From assembly GCA_020744425.1 (NCBI GenBank), contig JAGMUV010000005.1, forward strand, positions 2,170,001 through 2,234,000: a DNA stretch of 64,000 nucleotides, written 5' to 3'. Below, one piece after another: positions 21,958-35,345 of the stretch (within the stretch, counting starts at the first letter, position 1; each line of letters begins with the position of its first letter). The position numbers and the translations under genes were made by a program. This DNA is from Dactylonectria macrodidyma (taxonomy: Eukaryota; Ascomycota; Sordariomycetes; Hypocreales; Nectriaceae). A model generated the notes under the pieces. The model saw only the letters and a list, made by a program, of their open reading frames with translations, made no database searches and had not been told where the DNA came from.

Positions 21958-24900
21958 ATGGCAACCAACGGCCTGTTCAACGAGCCCGTGGAGGGGAAGC
22001 ACCCGCTGTTGGGACTAGACGATGACCTACCGCCGATAGAGGACTTGCCGATCCTAGAATACTTCGTCATCAAGCAGGAAGTGAATCTCGAGGTCAACTT
22101 TCGCGACAAGCGCATCGATGGCACGACCGACGTAATTCTCGCCACTTTCAGCGATAAGATCGAAGAGGTTGCGCTCGACGCCGCCAACTGCGAAATCGAT
22201 ACCGACAACATCTTCGTCACCGAGCTGCGCGAGGTCAACGGGGAGATCGTCGAGGGCTTGAAACGCAAGACCACTGCTGTCTACACCGACCCATACGAGA
22301 AACTCTCTCACCCCAAAGGCTGGAACTGGAGAGCTGATCATCATGATCTTCGCCGGATCAGAGCGCGCTCGTTGTTTCACAGCCGAAAGACCGATGTCCC
22401 CGCCGAGAATAGAGAATTCGAGGGCTGCACGCCGGTCTATGGGTCGCTCAAGGTGAACCTGCGTGGAAAAGCTGAACCGGATCGCACACGGCTCATCATT
22501 AGGAAATCGACGGGCCTGGATGCGATGGACAAGACGAACAAGCAGTTCAAGCTCACCATCCCCTTTACCAATACCAACCCTCGCGATGGCATTCAGTTTG
22601 TCGGCGTCGACCCCCTCGATAATCGATTCACACACATGTACACTCGAAGCTCCATCAACCCAGGAACCGCGTCTTGCATTTTTCCATGCGTCGATGACCA
22701 CGGCTCACGATGCGATTGGAGGATATCTATCAAATACCCCCGAACCCTTGGAGACGCTCTTCAGCAAGCCTTAGCTACACAAGGGAACGGCTCAGGCGCG
22801 GATAGGATGCAGATCGATGGAGAGGAGCGGTCACATAGCCTTGCCGAAGAGGACAAGCTAAGAGAAATGTCTGTGGTCTGTTCAGGTTTCCTTATGGAGG
22901 AGACTGTAGACCCAAATGACGACCACAAGAAGATCATGACCTTCGAGCCAGAGAAGAAGGTGTCGGTACAGAAGCTCGGCTTTGCAGTCGGTCCTTTCGA
23001 GCATATTGATCTCTCGTCTGAGACCCGAACTGAGGAGGATGAGGTGAAGCTTGGCATGAACGCGCTTAAGGTCCACGCCTACTGTCTACCGCATCGAGCT
23101 GACTGGGTCCGCAACACATCTGCCGCTCTGACGATGGCAGCGGATTTCTTCACCTACACCTTTGCCCGGTATCCTTTTGGTAACTTCAAACTGTGCTTTC
23201 TGGACGACCTGGTCGAAGATACCGTATCTCTTTACTCCATGGCATTTATCAGCAATCGACTCCTCTTCCCAGAGGAAATCACGGACACCGAGATTGACGT
23301 TACCAGAAAGATCGTCTACACCCTGGCTAGTCAATGGATCGGCATCAACATGATTCCCAACACTCGAAACGACTTGTGGCTTGTCATTGGCATTGCGCAC
23401 TACATGGCGGATCTCTTCATGAAACGCTTGTGCGGTAACAACGAATACAGGTTTCGGATGAAGACTCTGTCAGATAAACTGGTTGAAGTCGACAATGAGC
23501 GGCCATGCTTGTATGATCTTGGTCCCAATCTTCACCTCGGAGAGTTCGAGATGGAGTTCATGACACTAAAGTCTCCTGTCGTTTTCTTCATCCTGGACAA
23601 GAGACTCATCAAGGCGTCTGGCGGCCATGGCTTGACCCGCATCTTGTCGAAGCTGTTGACCAAGGTTCAGATTGAGAGCTCAGACAAGTCAACAATTCTG
23701 GAAACGGAGAAGTTTAGGACAACCTGCGAGAAGGGGGCGAGGTATCGGCTCGAAACGTTCTGGAGTCAATGGATTTACGGCTCTGGATGTCCCCGCTTTG
23801 ACGTCAAAGCCAAGTTCAACAAGAAAAGGCTTTGTGTCGAATTGACGCTGAACCAGGTTCAATCTCAGATCACCAAAAAACCCGGATTGGCAAGGTCCGA
23901 CTTCCTCCGAGTGATCAAGGAGCGTCGTGCTGGCGTTAAAGTTGGAGAGGTCCAACCTCTCTTTACTGGACCCATGACTGTTCGAATCCACGAGGCCGAT
24001 GGAACTCCCTACGAGCATATTTTGGAGATTCGAGAGGATGCGACACGGTCTACCAAATTCGAGATTCCCTACAACACGAAGTACAAGCGACTAAAACGTA
24101 CTCGGCGTATGAAGGAGAAGCAAAACGTCGGAGCTAGTATGGATACGGAAAACCTTGATGACACACTGCTTTATTGTCTGGGCGACGTCCTTCAAACCCC
24201 AGACGAGCAACGTGACTGGGAATTGATTGACTGGGACCCTGATACCGAGAGGAAGATGGACCAGGAGTCTTACGAATGGATTCGCGTGGATGCTGACTTT
24301 GAGTGGGCTTGCGATATGAAGCGTACCCTCGAGCCATACATGTACGTGTCTCAACTTCAACAGGACAGGGATGTAGTGGCACAGCAGGATGCTATGTTGT
24401 ACCTCACTCATGGCCCCCTTCATCCCATTGCTTCTGGTTTCCTCGTCCGGACGCTTGTTGATCGACGGTACTTTCATGGCATCCGGACGATGGCCGCAGA
24501 GGCGTTGCCGCGGCAAGCGAACATCAAGGACATTTCTATGCTTGGTCTTCGACAACTGATCAAGGCCTTCACCGACATGTTCTGCCACAATGAGTCTAGC
24601 CAGCCAAAGCCAAACGATTTCTCAGACAAGAAGCAATACAATGTCCGGTGTGCCATCATCAAGGCTATCGCACAGGTCAGGGATGCCAACACCTACAAAT
24701 GCCCACTGGAGGCTCGTCAATTCATCCTCGACCAGCTACTCTTCAACAACAACGAGGACAACCCCTACTCCGACCACTTTTACATATCTCTTCTTGTCGA
24801 GACACTGGCTGTATCTCTCATCCCCTCGAAGCAAGATGAGTGGTATGCTCGTCAAAACAAGGTGCCGATTGAGGAGGAGAAGGTGTTTCTTGAGAGGGCC

Positions 24901-26490
24901 ATGGAGCAGATTGAACGAGTTCTTAGACGGGACGAGTGGACAAATTCCTACCAGAACATTTGGACAATTGCTGGCTTGGAAGCAAAGCGGATGCTGATGA
25001 AGGCAGAGGTGATTCCAAAAAGCTATCTGGACTTTGGGCAGTATCTGCTCGATGGAACTCGAGATCTCATTCGGATCAAAGCCTTTGAGTCTTTGGTCGA
25101 TCTCGGGGCCATGATGGACCCCACGGTATTCACCTTTTTGGTGTACTCCCTCACCACGGATCGATCACCCTTTGTACGGACCAAGCTCATCGACGCGGCT
25201 GCTTCTGGCCTTGCGGATATTGCATTCGGAGAGCATACCAAGGTCGTTAAGAGTGAGCCTTCGTTAGAGGAAGTAGACGCTCTTTTGCTGGTTCAGGACA
25301 GTGGTTTGGAGATCGAGGCTCGAAAAGAGAAGTTTGCCAGAAAGGAGAACCTTGATGCAGCTCTAAAGGCCTTGCGAAAGGAGATGGAAGAGACCTATGG
25401 TGCTGATGAGAGACATTACAGCACAGCGATGCGCAAGGCTCTGGACCACCCTGGCTTGGGCCGAGCCGAGTTGGAGAGCATGCTTGATCTGGCAGCGATG
25501 ATGTTTGAGGAAGCGAGCGACTGGGTCGTCACTGTCAACCTGCCCAAGGCTTGGAAGGTTGAGCGACCAGCCCAACAGCTCGCCAACAGGGTAAGAAATG
25601 CAAGAGAAGCATCACACGATATTCATACTAACTCTTCGCAGTTGACCGTCTTGTTCAAGTCTTACTACAAGACCAAGCCCAAGCAGCCCATTCCTCAACC
25701 ACCACCTCCGGCACCAGCTCCAGCGCCGGTCGTGGCAGCGCCGCCAGTGGTTGCCACCGAACCGAAGAGGCCTATTCCCCTTCCAAGAACGTCGTCCATC
25801 AAAATTAACACTCACAAGGTGTCTACTCCTCAGCGACCAATGTCAATTCCTCCGTTGGAGAGGGATTCTATAGTAGCGTCGTCGCCGGGCGTTTCTCGTC
25901 CACCGAGTGTCACATCCTCATCTGCCTCCAAACAATCGTCTCGCCCACCAGAGCAATCTTCATCGTCTTCCGCAAAACGGCCTCGTCCAGACAAAGACGA
26001 CCATCACCCTTCTCCCGCTCCAAAGAGACCGAAAGTGGAAAAGTCATTTTCGGAATTCGGTGGCGAACGGAAGAAGCGACGCATGGTTACGCTCAGGACA
26101 CGAAACCCAAAGCGTCTTGCTCTGATCCTTGGCCAGCATCCAAAACCGAGTATCAATGGGAGGACGTCCCTACCCTCAGGAACTCGCAAGGAAGTCCCTT
26201 CGGCATCCATCAAAGACTCCATCACAGCTAAGCCTGTGAGAAAGCCTTTGCCGTCGGGAGATCATCCCATCAGAAAACCTTTGCCTGGTGGCCCAGCGGC
26301 ACCGTCACATCATAGCCCGACGCCAGCTCCCAAGATCTCGCTGAATACCCATTCAGCCCCCACTCCAAAGCCGAAGCTGGCGAGCCCTGCGGTTTCCACA
26401 CCCACTGCGGGACCCGCGCGACCGAAGATCAAGATTATCCGAAAACCTCAGCCGCCACCTCCTGCTCCTGCTCCTGCTCCTGCTCCATAG
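21958..26490 (+). CDS. TAF2: Transcription initiation factor TFIID subunit 2 (TAF2)
   Basis: The frame is open throughout, but 25591-25641 is a 51-nt intron (GTAAGA donor, CTAAC branch, GCAG acceptor) whose length is divisible by three. Exons 21958-25590 and 25642-26490 give 1493 aa. The N-terminal half has the M1-aminopeptidase fold typical of TAF2 (YFVIKQEVNLEVNF start; WRISIKYP; NFKLCFLDDLVED). The zinc site is lost: the position of HExxH reads IAHYMADLF and the GAMEN-like site reads LYSMAF, as expected for a non-catalytic TAF. HEAT-like helices follow. The tail from about residue 1215 is Pro/Ala-rich and disordered, with two RKPLP repeats and an APAPAP end. TAF2 binds the initiator region of core promoters within TFIID. 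Confidence 0.93.
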   Translation: MATNGLFNEPVEGKHPLLGLDDDLPPIEDLPILEYFVIKQEVNLEVNFRDKRIDGTTDVILATFSDKIEEVALDAANCEIDTDNIFVTELREVNGEIVEGLKRKTTAVYTDPYEKLSHPKGWNWRADHHDLRRIRARSLFHSRKTDVPAENREFEGCTPVYGSLKVNLRGKAEPDRTRLIIRKSTGLDAMDKTNKQFKLTIPFTNTNPRDGIQFVGVDPLDNRFTHMYTRSSINPGTASCIFPCVDDHGSRCDWRISIKYPRTLGDALQQALATQGNGSGADRMQIDGEERSHSLAEEDKLREMSVVCSGFLMEETVDPNDDHKKIMTFEPEKKVSVQKLGFAVGPFEHIDLSSETRTEEDEVKLGMNALKVHAYCLPHRADWVRNTSAALTMAADFFTYTFARYPFGNFKLCFLDDLVEDTVSLYSMAFISNRLLFPEEITDTEIDVTRKIVYTLASQWIGINMIPNTRNDLWLVIGIAHYMADLFMKRLCGNNEYRFRMKTLSDKLVEVDNERPCLYDLGPNLHLGEFEMEFMTLKSPVVFFILDKRLIKASGGHGLTRILSKLLTKVQIESSDKSTILETEKFRTTCEKGARYRLETFWSQWIYGSGCPRFDVKAKFNKKRLCVELTLNQVQSQITKKPGLARSDFLRVIKERRAGVKVGEVQPLFTGPMTVRIHEADGTPYEHILEIREDATRSTKFEIPYNTKYKRLKRTRRMKEKQNVGASMDTENLDDTLLYCLGDVLQTPDEQRDWELIDWDPDTERKMDQESYEWIRVDADFEWACDMKRTLEPYMYVSQLQQDRDVVAQQDAMLYLTHGPLHPIASGFLVRTLVDRRYFHGIRTMAAEALPRQANIKDISMLGLRQLIKAFTDMFCHNESSQPKPNDFSDKKQYNVRCAIIKAIAQVRDANTYKCPLEARQFILDQLLFNNNEDNPYSDHFYISLLVETLAVSLIPSKQDEWYARQNKVPIEEEKVFLERAMEQIERVLRRDEWTNSYQNIWTIAGLEAKRMLMKAEVIPKSYLDFGQYLLDGTRDLIRIKAFESLVDLGAMMDPTVFTFLVYSLTTDRSPFVRTKLIDAAASGLADIAFGEHTKVVKSEPSLEEVDALLLVQDSGLEIEARKEKFARKENLDAALKALRKEMEETYGADERHYSTAMRKALDHPGLGRAELESMLDLAAMMFEEASDWVVTVNLPKAWKVERPAQQLANRVRNAREASHDIHTNSSQLTVLFKSYYKTKPKQPIPQPPPPAPAPAPVVAAPPVVATEPKRPIPLPRTSSIKINTHKVSTPQRPMSIPPLERDSIVASSPGVSRPPSVTSSSASKQSSRPPEQSSSSSAKRPRPDKDDHHPSPAPKRPKVEKSFSEFGGERKKRRMVTLRTRNPKRLALILGQHPKPSINGRTSLPSGTRKEVPSASIKDSITAKPVRKPLPSGDHPIRKPLPGGPAAPSHHSPTPAPKISLNTHSAPTPKPKLASPAVSTPTAGPARPKIKIIRKPQPPPPAPAPAPAP
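25591..25641 (+). other. In-frame 51-nt intron of TAF2
   Basis: GTAAGA at the 5' end, ACTAAC about 10 nt before a TTCGCAG 3' end. It sits between LANR and LTVLFKSYYK and has no stop codon in frame, so simple ORF calling would translate it as 17 extra residues. Confidence 0.8.
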
Positions 26491-28045
26491 AGAGGGGACA
26501 GCGGAGTAACGTTGGATGCGGATGCGGATGCTATGTGCCATGGAACTTCGGCCCACCCAACAGTTGGAAGCCCAAATTCTATGTAGAAGAAGGCGCAAAA
26601 GGAGCATGTTGGGCTTATTGGCCCGCAATAATCTAATAAAAATGGCGAGACGAAAAGAGGATGTCCTTCAATCGGGCTGCACCTCAAGGACTCTCACGTC
26701 TCACTGGGACCACAGTTGAGAGTGAAGTGAGTGGAATGACATACAAGAGCCGGATGGAATTGGTCCCAAATTCCACGCAAGCCACCGGGAAGGGACCCTG
26801 ATAATCTGTTGATTGTTACCCCGGTGTTTGTATAAATGCAATGGTGCTATTTGCACTAGGCGTTGGGCGCGAGGTGATTATCAGACTGCATGTGGGGTTG
26901 GCGTGCGAAAGGGAGTGGTAATGACTGTACAGTATTCCAGATGCATTGCTTTAGATATCCCCATTGGAATCATGTCTTATAGTTCTATGATTGTGTGACA
27001 TGTTGTTACTGGTAGGGCTGTCATGATGAGATGTTTGAACCTCGATGCTTCTTGGGCATTGCCGAAGCGAGTCAGTGACCTTGAGAGCTACGCCGCGCAA
27101 TCTAGTGCTACGTCCCTGAAAATGACGGCTACGCGGCTGTAAGAGCCATGAGCTTGAAGTTTCCTGTGAGACTCGCGTGAAGCCGCGATACGTCCTAGTA
27201 TCTTTGCACACATCCTCACATTGGAGCAGTCGCCAAAATTGGACAGCTCCAGCTTCCCAGAGTACTGACTGTCCTATGAGACCTGGGGGATTTCTAACCT
27301 CGTCCCCACCAGCCAAGGTTGTCTGGGGAAACGCATGCATTGGAAGGTTCTGACGAGGAAAATGATGGTGATGACTGGAGAACCGTGCAAGACAAAATCT
27401 ATATAGAATTAAGTACTATTTAATTATCATTGAGGATTTATTGTAGCTTCCTTCTCAATGCATCGTCCAGCCTTGTTTTCATCGTTTCGGCCGACGTCGG
27501 CCTGTGGATGTTGGGAGTAGTGCCGCTGGTTGCCGGTCCGAACACAGCAGGAAGGGCACGCCTGCCGCGACTGCCACTCTCCGAGATAAGCCCGCGCAGT
27601 GCTTATCGGCACGTGACGCGGAATCTTCCGCGCGCCCCAGGCCAGTGCGATCTTCGTCCAGATCTCTCGTCGCCCGAGCCGGAGAGCTCATTCGCAAGTT
27701 TGCACGAAACGCTAGAATCCCGCACCTTCGCCGGCTTTTCCATTATTGATTCTATCCCCACGCCCTCAGCACTTGTCCCGAGGACGTCCGTCTCCATGTA
27801 GAGGCCTGCCGGTGCTGGCTTCTTCCATCCGGTGTAAGTCCTTTTTTTTTTCTTCCTTTGCGTCGCGACCAGCCTCACTTTCTCCTGAGTTGGGAGCTGT
27901 GAGCGGCCGAGTTGCTGAACCTCCCGCCACCGCAAAAGGGCCCCTTCGCCCGAGGTCCAACGCCGCGCGACCTCGTCGCAGCTTCCACGCGAGATTCGAG
28001 CTTCACTGGATGGTTAGGCTAACGGTTCTTCCCCCGCAGATCATC
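26491..28045. other. Intergenic: TAF2 3' flank, SIN3 promoter and leader
   Basis: The 5' part holds the TAF2 3' flank. From about 27430 the sequence becomes GC-rich and is the likely SIN3 promoter and leader, including a probable leader intron (separate entry). No separate gene is evident. Confidence 0.5.
27834..28039 (+). other. Probable intron in the SIN3 5' leader
   Basis: A consensus GTAAGT donor at 27834 is followed by GCTAAC and a pyrimidine run ending GCAG at 28039, six nt before the SIN3 ATG at 28046. An in-frame ATG at 28010 lies inside it; retention would add 12 residues (MVRLTVLPPQII) to SIN3. The call rests on splice consensus only. Confidence 0.6.
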
Positions 28046-31000
28046 ATGAATAACCAGAATCTTCATGGCAGTAGCGCTGCGGGCTACGATCGAGATCGCG
28101 AAATGGACGAGCGCCACCGGGCCATCCAGCAACACGAAGAGATGGCACGACGAGATCAAGAACGAGAACGGGAGCGCGAGCGCGAGCGCGACCGAGAACG
28201 GGAATCCGGCGATCGGTACCAGTCCACGCCTCATCACAGCAGCGCGGGTTCCATTCCTATCCACCAGCCGGTAGCCTCTCGCATCACCGGCGCGATCCAT
28301 AGCCCAGGCGGATTGCTTGCGAATCATAACGGCAACGCGCCCCCGATTCCTCTCGGAGCGCCCGCTGGCGGCCCTCTGGCCAACTTCGGCGGGCCGCTGC
28401 AGAACGACCACAACCGCCCGATTCAGCACGGCGGACAGAACAACGCGAACCCGCAACATCAAATGTTCGCGCCGATGCCGCATACGACTGCTCCTCCGAG
28501 CTCATCGCACGCAGTGACGAGCGGTGTGGCGGCTGTGTTCGGTGGCCCGCTGCAACAACAGGACGGCCAGCGTGGGGCTCAGCAGGGTGCGCCGTTCCCA
28601 CCAGCCGGCCCAGCTGCACACCAGATCCCCGGTGGCATCACTCAAGGGCAGCAGCCAATTCTCAATGTGAGTTCAGATGTTTCCTTGTATCTTATTTGTT
28701 GGGTGAGGGGTTATTGGTGGCTTGAATGGTGTTTGCTCTTTGGTCAGCCGCCGAAACGGAGTTGGCGACGTCACAAGACCAGTGGCAGTGAATAACGGCA
28801 CAATTGCTTCACCCTTTGCTTGAGCAACCCCCGCATACCACACTCTCCAACTTCCCACATGCCACATCCTTCACGATACGAGATATCTTGCATCGTATAA
28901 GTCGCAGAAATTCTTGCTATACGCTAGCATTTTGCGCCAACTGCCCTGCCAGCGGCGCCCTCTGCTAGCTATGGATCGCAACGTGCCCGATGCCTCGACG
29001 TTTGCCGCAGACCTCGTTGGCATTTTCGGCGGCGGGGGAGAGGGCGTGATCATTTACTGTGACGGGAGTGTCTCTAGGTGGTGCAACTACCACAGCTACA
29101 TTGTACCGAATACCCACAACCCAAACTCTCAACTCAACATGACAAGGAAAGCAAGGCCAAATGCTAACAACTTTCACAACAGGATGCCCTCACATACCTC
29201 GACCAAGTTAAAGTTCAATTCCACGACCAGCCCGATGTTTATAACCGTTTTCTCGATATCATGAAGGACTTCAAGAGTCAAGCGTACGTCTGAGTCTTGC
29301 TTGCCCATGGGAAACACATATTGACATACGCAGAATCGACACGCCTGGAGTTATTAACCGCGTTTCGGAGCTTTTCGCCGGCCACCCGAACCTGATCCAA
29401 GGATTTAACACCTTCCTGCCTCCGGGCTATCGGATCGAGTGCGGTGCCGGGAACGACCCCAACACAATCCGGGTTACAACTCCCATGGGAACCACTGTTC
29501 AGTCGATTACTGGTCGTGGAAACCAGCCTGATGGCCATGGACCCCCTGGAGGCAACCCGCCCATCTTCCCAGAGCGTGGTGGACAGTGGCAGCAGAGGCC
29601 GCAGCACAGCATCGAGAGCCCAGAAGCCGCATTCAGCACCCCCGTGCAGAACGGAGCAAGCCTCTTTGTTCAGGCGGCTGCTCAGAATGCTGCCTTTGAG
29701 AGCGCAAACTCCCAGCAGCGTGGTCGTGCCCAAGGCACTGCCGGCCCTACTGACACACCCAACACTCGTCACGCTTTGACACCCACTCCTCAAGGTCAAA
29801 CTCCAGTAAATGGGAACGCGGCAAACCAGGCTAACATGGAACGGCGCGGACCCGTGGAGTTCAACCATGCGATCAGCTATGTGAACAAAATCAAGGTACG
29901 CCTCGCAGCTTGCGTTGGTCAGTGAAGGAATTCATCAGCTAATCATATGTGTCAGAACCGATTTCAGGACAAGCCTGAGATATACAAACAGTTCCTTGAG
30001 ATCCTTCAGACGTACCAACGGGAACAGAAGCCCATTCAGGACGTTTACGCCCAGGTTACGACTCTGTTCAACTCTGCCCCTGACTTGCTGGAAGACTTCA
30101 AGCAATTCCTACCGGAAACCGCTGGACAGGCTAAGACCACTCCCGGGCGGATGGAAGATGGCACTCCCACGGGTCCCAGTCATACTCCTCAGCCTGGGCT
30201 GAGAGATGGGCAAAAGATGCCCCCTCTCGGAAGCTTTGCGCCTCCCGCTAGCGCGAGTAAAGACAACAAGAAGCGACCGCGTGCGGATAAGCAGGCCGCC
30301 AACGCTGGTGCTCTTCTTGCTGAAGCGGCGGCAAGCTCTCGGCTCGCCCCTCCTAGTGTGAATGGGAACAAAAGACCCAAGCTCAACCATGCGCTTCGAC
30401 CAGCGGGCGAGAACTCGGCGGTTGAGCCAACGCTCACTCCGGTCATGCCTGAGCCGTACCCGCCACGATCTGCAACCACTTCTAACCAAGATGAGATCGC
30501 TTTCTTTGAGCGTGTGAAGAAGTTCCTTAGTAACCGTTCTTCGATGAACGAGTTCTTGAAGCTATGCAACCTGTTCAGCCAGAACATTATCGACAGGAAT
30601 ACTCTTTTCCATAAGGGTGCCCTTTTCATTGGTGCCAACCCTGACCTGATGAGCTTCTGGAAGACCTTCGTGGGAGTTGAGACCCAGGATGTGGTTATTA
30701 ACAATCGCCCGGCGCCTCCAACTGACAAAGTTTCTTTGAGTAACTGTCGAGGATACGGCCCGAGTTACAGACTTCTTCCCAAGAGGGTAAGCTGCTTATG
30801 CTGAGACTCACAGTGTGCCTTGCTAACATGCATCACAGGAGCGTCTTAAGCCGTGCAGCGGTCGTGACGAACTTTGCAACTCAGTCCTGAACGATGAGTG
30901 GGCGTCACATCCCACTTGGGCTTCTGAGGATTCTGGATTCGTTGCTCACCGAAAGAACCAATTCGAAGAGGGACTCCATCGAATCGAGGAAGAGCGTCAC

Positions 31001-33138
31001 GACTACGACTTCAACATTGAGGCTAACCTCAAGTGCATCCAGCTCCTGGAGCCTATTGCGCAGCAGATGCTTGCCATGTCTGCCACTGAGAGAGAATCAT
31101 TCCAGATGCCTGCTGCACTTGCCGGACAGAGCACGTCGATTTTCAAACGTATCTGCAAAAAGATATACGGTGATAAGGGCATCGATGTCGTCAACGATAT
31201 GTATACACACCCCTTCGATGTTGTGCCTGTCCTTCTGGCCCGCATGAAGCAGAAAGATGAGGAGTGGCGGTTCTCCCAGCGTGAGTGGGAGAAGGTATGG
31301 CATGCCCAGACCGACAACATGCATCTCAAGAGTCTCGATCACATGGGTATCCTTGTCAAGCAGAATGACAAGAGGCATTTGACCGCTAAGCACCTTGTTG
31401 ATGTGATCAAGACGAAGCATGAAGAGCAGCGACGAGAGCGAGCCCTGAAGGGCAAGGCACCTCGACACCAGTTCGTATGGGACTTTGCCGACAAAGATAC
31501 GGTTATCGACCTCCTCCGCTTGATGATGCTATACAGCTTGCACAGTGGTCAACACAGCAGCCAAGAAAAAGAGCGCATCCTCGAATTCTTTGAGATGTTC
31601 ATCCCTGCCTTCTTCGACATTCCGGAGGAGCACATTCAAGACAAACTGCCTAAAATTCAGCCGGAGTCTGGTGAGGAGGAGATGGAGGACCACACCCCGG
31701 CCGAGCTTACCAACGGCCGTAGTCGCCGCAACGGCAAGAAGGGAGATCTTCTTAGAGGGGTTCTTGACCCTGGTCGCAACGGCAGCAAACCACGGGGCCA
31801 GAAAGAGGACAGTGCGGCATCTGGAAGCAAAGAGACGACCCCTGATGTCACCTCGGCGAATGAGGAGGAGATGCCTGACGCATCTGAAGACGCTGCGGCC
31901 CACGACTTGTCCAACGAGCGCTGGATGCCCAGCATCCCCAAGCCAGTCGTTGTTGGTCAAAGCGACGCCTTACTGGATGCCGATGGTGAGCTAAAAGCCG
32001 ATGGATTCTTCACTCGACCTTGGTATAACTTCTTCTGCAACCAGACTTTGTTTGTCTTCTTCAGCATCTTCCAGACTCTGTACCAGCGACTACAGGACCT
32101 CAAGGACAGCAAGGAAACAGTTGCCAAGGAGGTAGTACGTCTCAACAACGCCAAACCGGCTCGAGATATTGGCTTCACCGAGAACCATATGAAGTTCTTT
32201 GACCTCAATGATGATCCTGAGACTTACTGGCCCAAGACTCTCGAGCTCATCGAGGAGTACATCACCGGCGACGTGGATGAGAGCCGGTACCAGGATGTCA
32301 TGCGTCACTACTACCTCAAGACTGGATGGAAGGTGTACACCATCCAGGACCTGCTCAAGACTCTCTGCCGACTGGCTCTCACGTGCAGCAGCACAGATGC
32401 CAAGGAGAAGACGCCTGATCTGATCCAGCAGTACCTTGCTAGCCGTGATAAGGAGGAGACGAGCTACCAGACTGAGATCAGTGCTAGGAAGCTTGCCGAA
32501 AAGTGCGTTAAGGACGGCGATATTTTCGTTATTTGCTGGGTAAGCTCCTACAAAGGACGGCATCTCTAATATCAGAAGACTAACAGTGCTCGCAGTTCCC
32601 TGGCAAATCCGAGGCCACAGTCCGCTGGCTGCAGCGAGAGGAGACGACGTTCTACATGGACGAGATGCAACTTCGCGAGCGCTGGCAGTACTATATCTCA
32701 TCCTTCATCCGAGTGGAGCCCACTGAAGGAGTCCCGCGATCTAAACTCCAGAAGTCGGTGCTCACCCGCAACCTGCCATCCGGCGACACCGACTCGGATG
32801 ACGACAGCATTCCCAAACCCGTTTCATATGAGGAGAATCTTACCATCAGCATCTGTCTTAAGAGCTCAAAGATGGTCTGGGCCGCCGGCACCTCTGAGTA
32901 CGTCGTTTACGGTCAGGCACCTAAGACGCGTGACCAGCGCGAGCGCCGTGAGAAGTTCCTCCGCGCCCTCACCAACTACCGTGAGAGCAAGCTCCTCGAG
33001 AAGTGGGTGCACAACCCGGCATGGACAAAGGATCTCAGTCCAGAAGAGGTTCAGGAGCAGAATAAGAATTTCCGCCGTTGGATGGACGAGGGTATCGTGC
33101 CGCCGGGCGCTTCCGAAGAGGATGTTGAGATGAATTAG
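28046..33138 (+). CDS. SIN3: Paired amphipathic helix corepressor Sin3
   Basis: Six coding exons (28046-28666, 29183-29283, 29334-29895, 29956-30786, 30839-32539, 32596-33138) give 1452 aa. After an Arg/Glu- and Gly/Pro-rich N-terminus come three PAH domains: PAH1 from about residue 208 ([13 protein letters not shown]), PAH2 from about 418 ([13 protein letters not shown]) and PAH3 from about 607 ([11 protein letters not shown]). The histone-deacetylase interaction domain follows from about 690 ([12 protein letters not shown], then [13 protein letters not shown]), and then the C-terminal Sin3 region. Sin3 is the scaffold of the Rpd3-type deacetylase complexes and is recruited by DNA-binding repressors through the PAH domains. 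The first coding intron, at 516 nt, is far longer than the other four (50-60 nt). Confidence 0.95.
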
Positions 33139-33862
33139 ACGGAGAGCCTCCACCGCTGTTCTTTCGACACGGAGAGTTGTAAGAGGCAAAAGGGATGGAC
33201 AGAGGAGTGGATGATGATATCGTTTTCGAATACTCTGCGGATATGGGAAACAAACATGGCCCGCTCGGCAAGTGAGTTTTGCACCTCGCCGGAGTTGGGA
33301 CCGGATTATGGCCGGGGGAATCTCACCAGCGTTTGCTTTTGTTGTGTGCTTGGTTTTTTTTCTCTAATTATCTTTTCCATTACTGTTGCACTCCTTTGAT
33401 TTCCTGTTTGTTGAAGGGCCGGGGTTACCGGATATGCAGAGACTTAGCTCTCTCTCTTGTCTTGTTGCGGGAGGAGTGCTGCATGTATCGCGAGTCTCCG
33501 CCAAAAATGGAGTGGAGGGGGGGTCTGGTTGAATATGAGAAGGGGCAGTTTTCTCTCGTTTGTACTCTAGATTACATAGCCCTTGCGCATCCGTCGATAA
33601 CTTATAAAGTGGCTATTATCACTCTTTGGCTTTGTTATCATTTTGAGCACTGGCATGTCATGCATGGCCGTTGTGAAATCATGTACATTTTGCTTTCGAT
33701 TAGATCTACGAGATATAGAGTAGCAACGATTCAAATCGTCAACTATGCCAATACGCATCAGGTATAGCAACGCGCTTTTTTTGTATCCTCGTGCCGTATC
33801 CCATTCATGCAAGTGACTATGCGCCGTTAAAATATGTCATTCAAGTCGTAATATCCTGACGT
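33139..33862. other. Intergenic between convergent SIN3 and ERG10
   Basis: Both genes end toward this stretch, so it consists of 3' untranslated DNA of both strands. It is T- and A-rich, with no coding frame recognised. Confidence 0.55.

Positions 33863-35345
<1,483 letters not shown>

Noticed and set aside
30189..31960. Several antisense frames of 95-180 codons within SIN3
   Set aside because: Typical antisense shadows of a long GC-rich coding exon.
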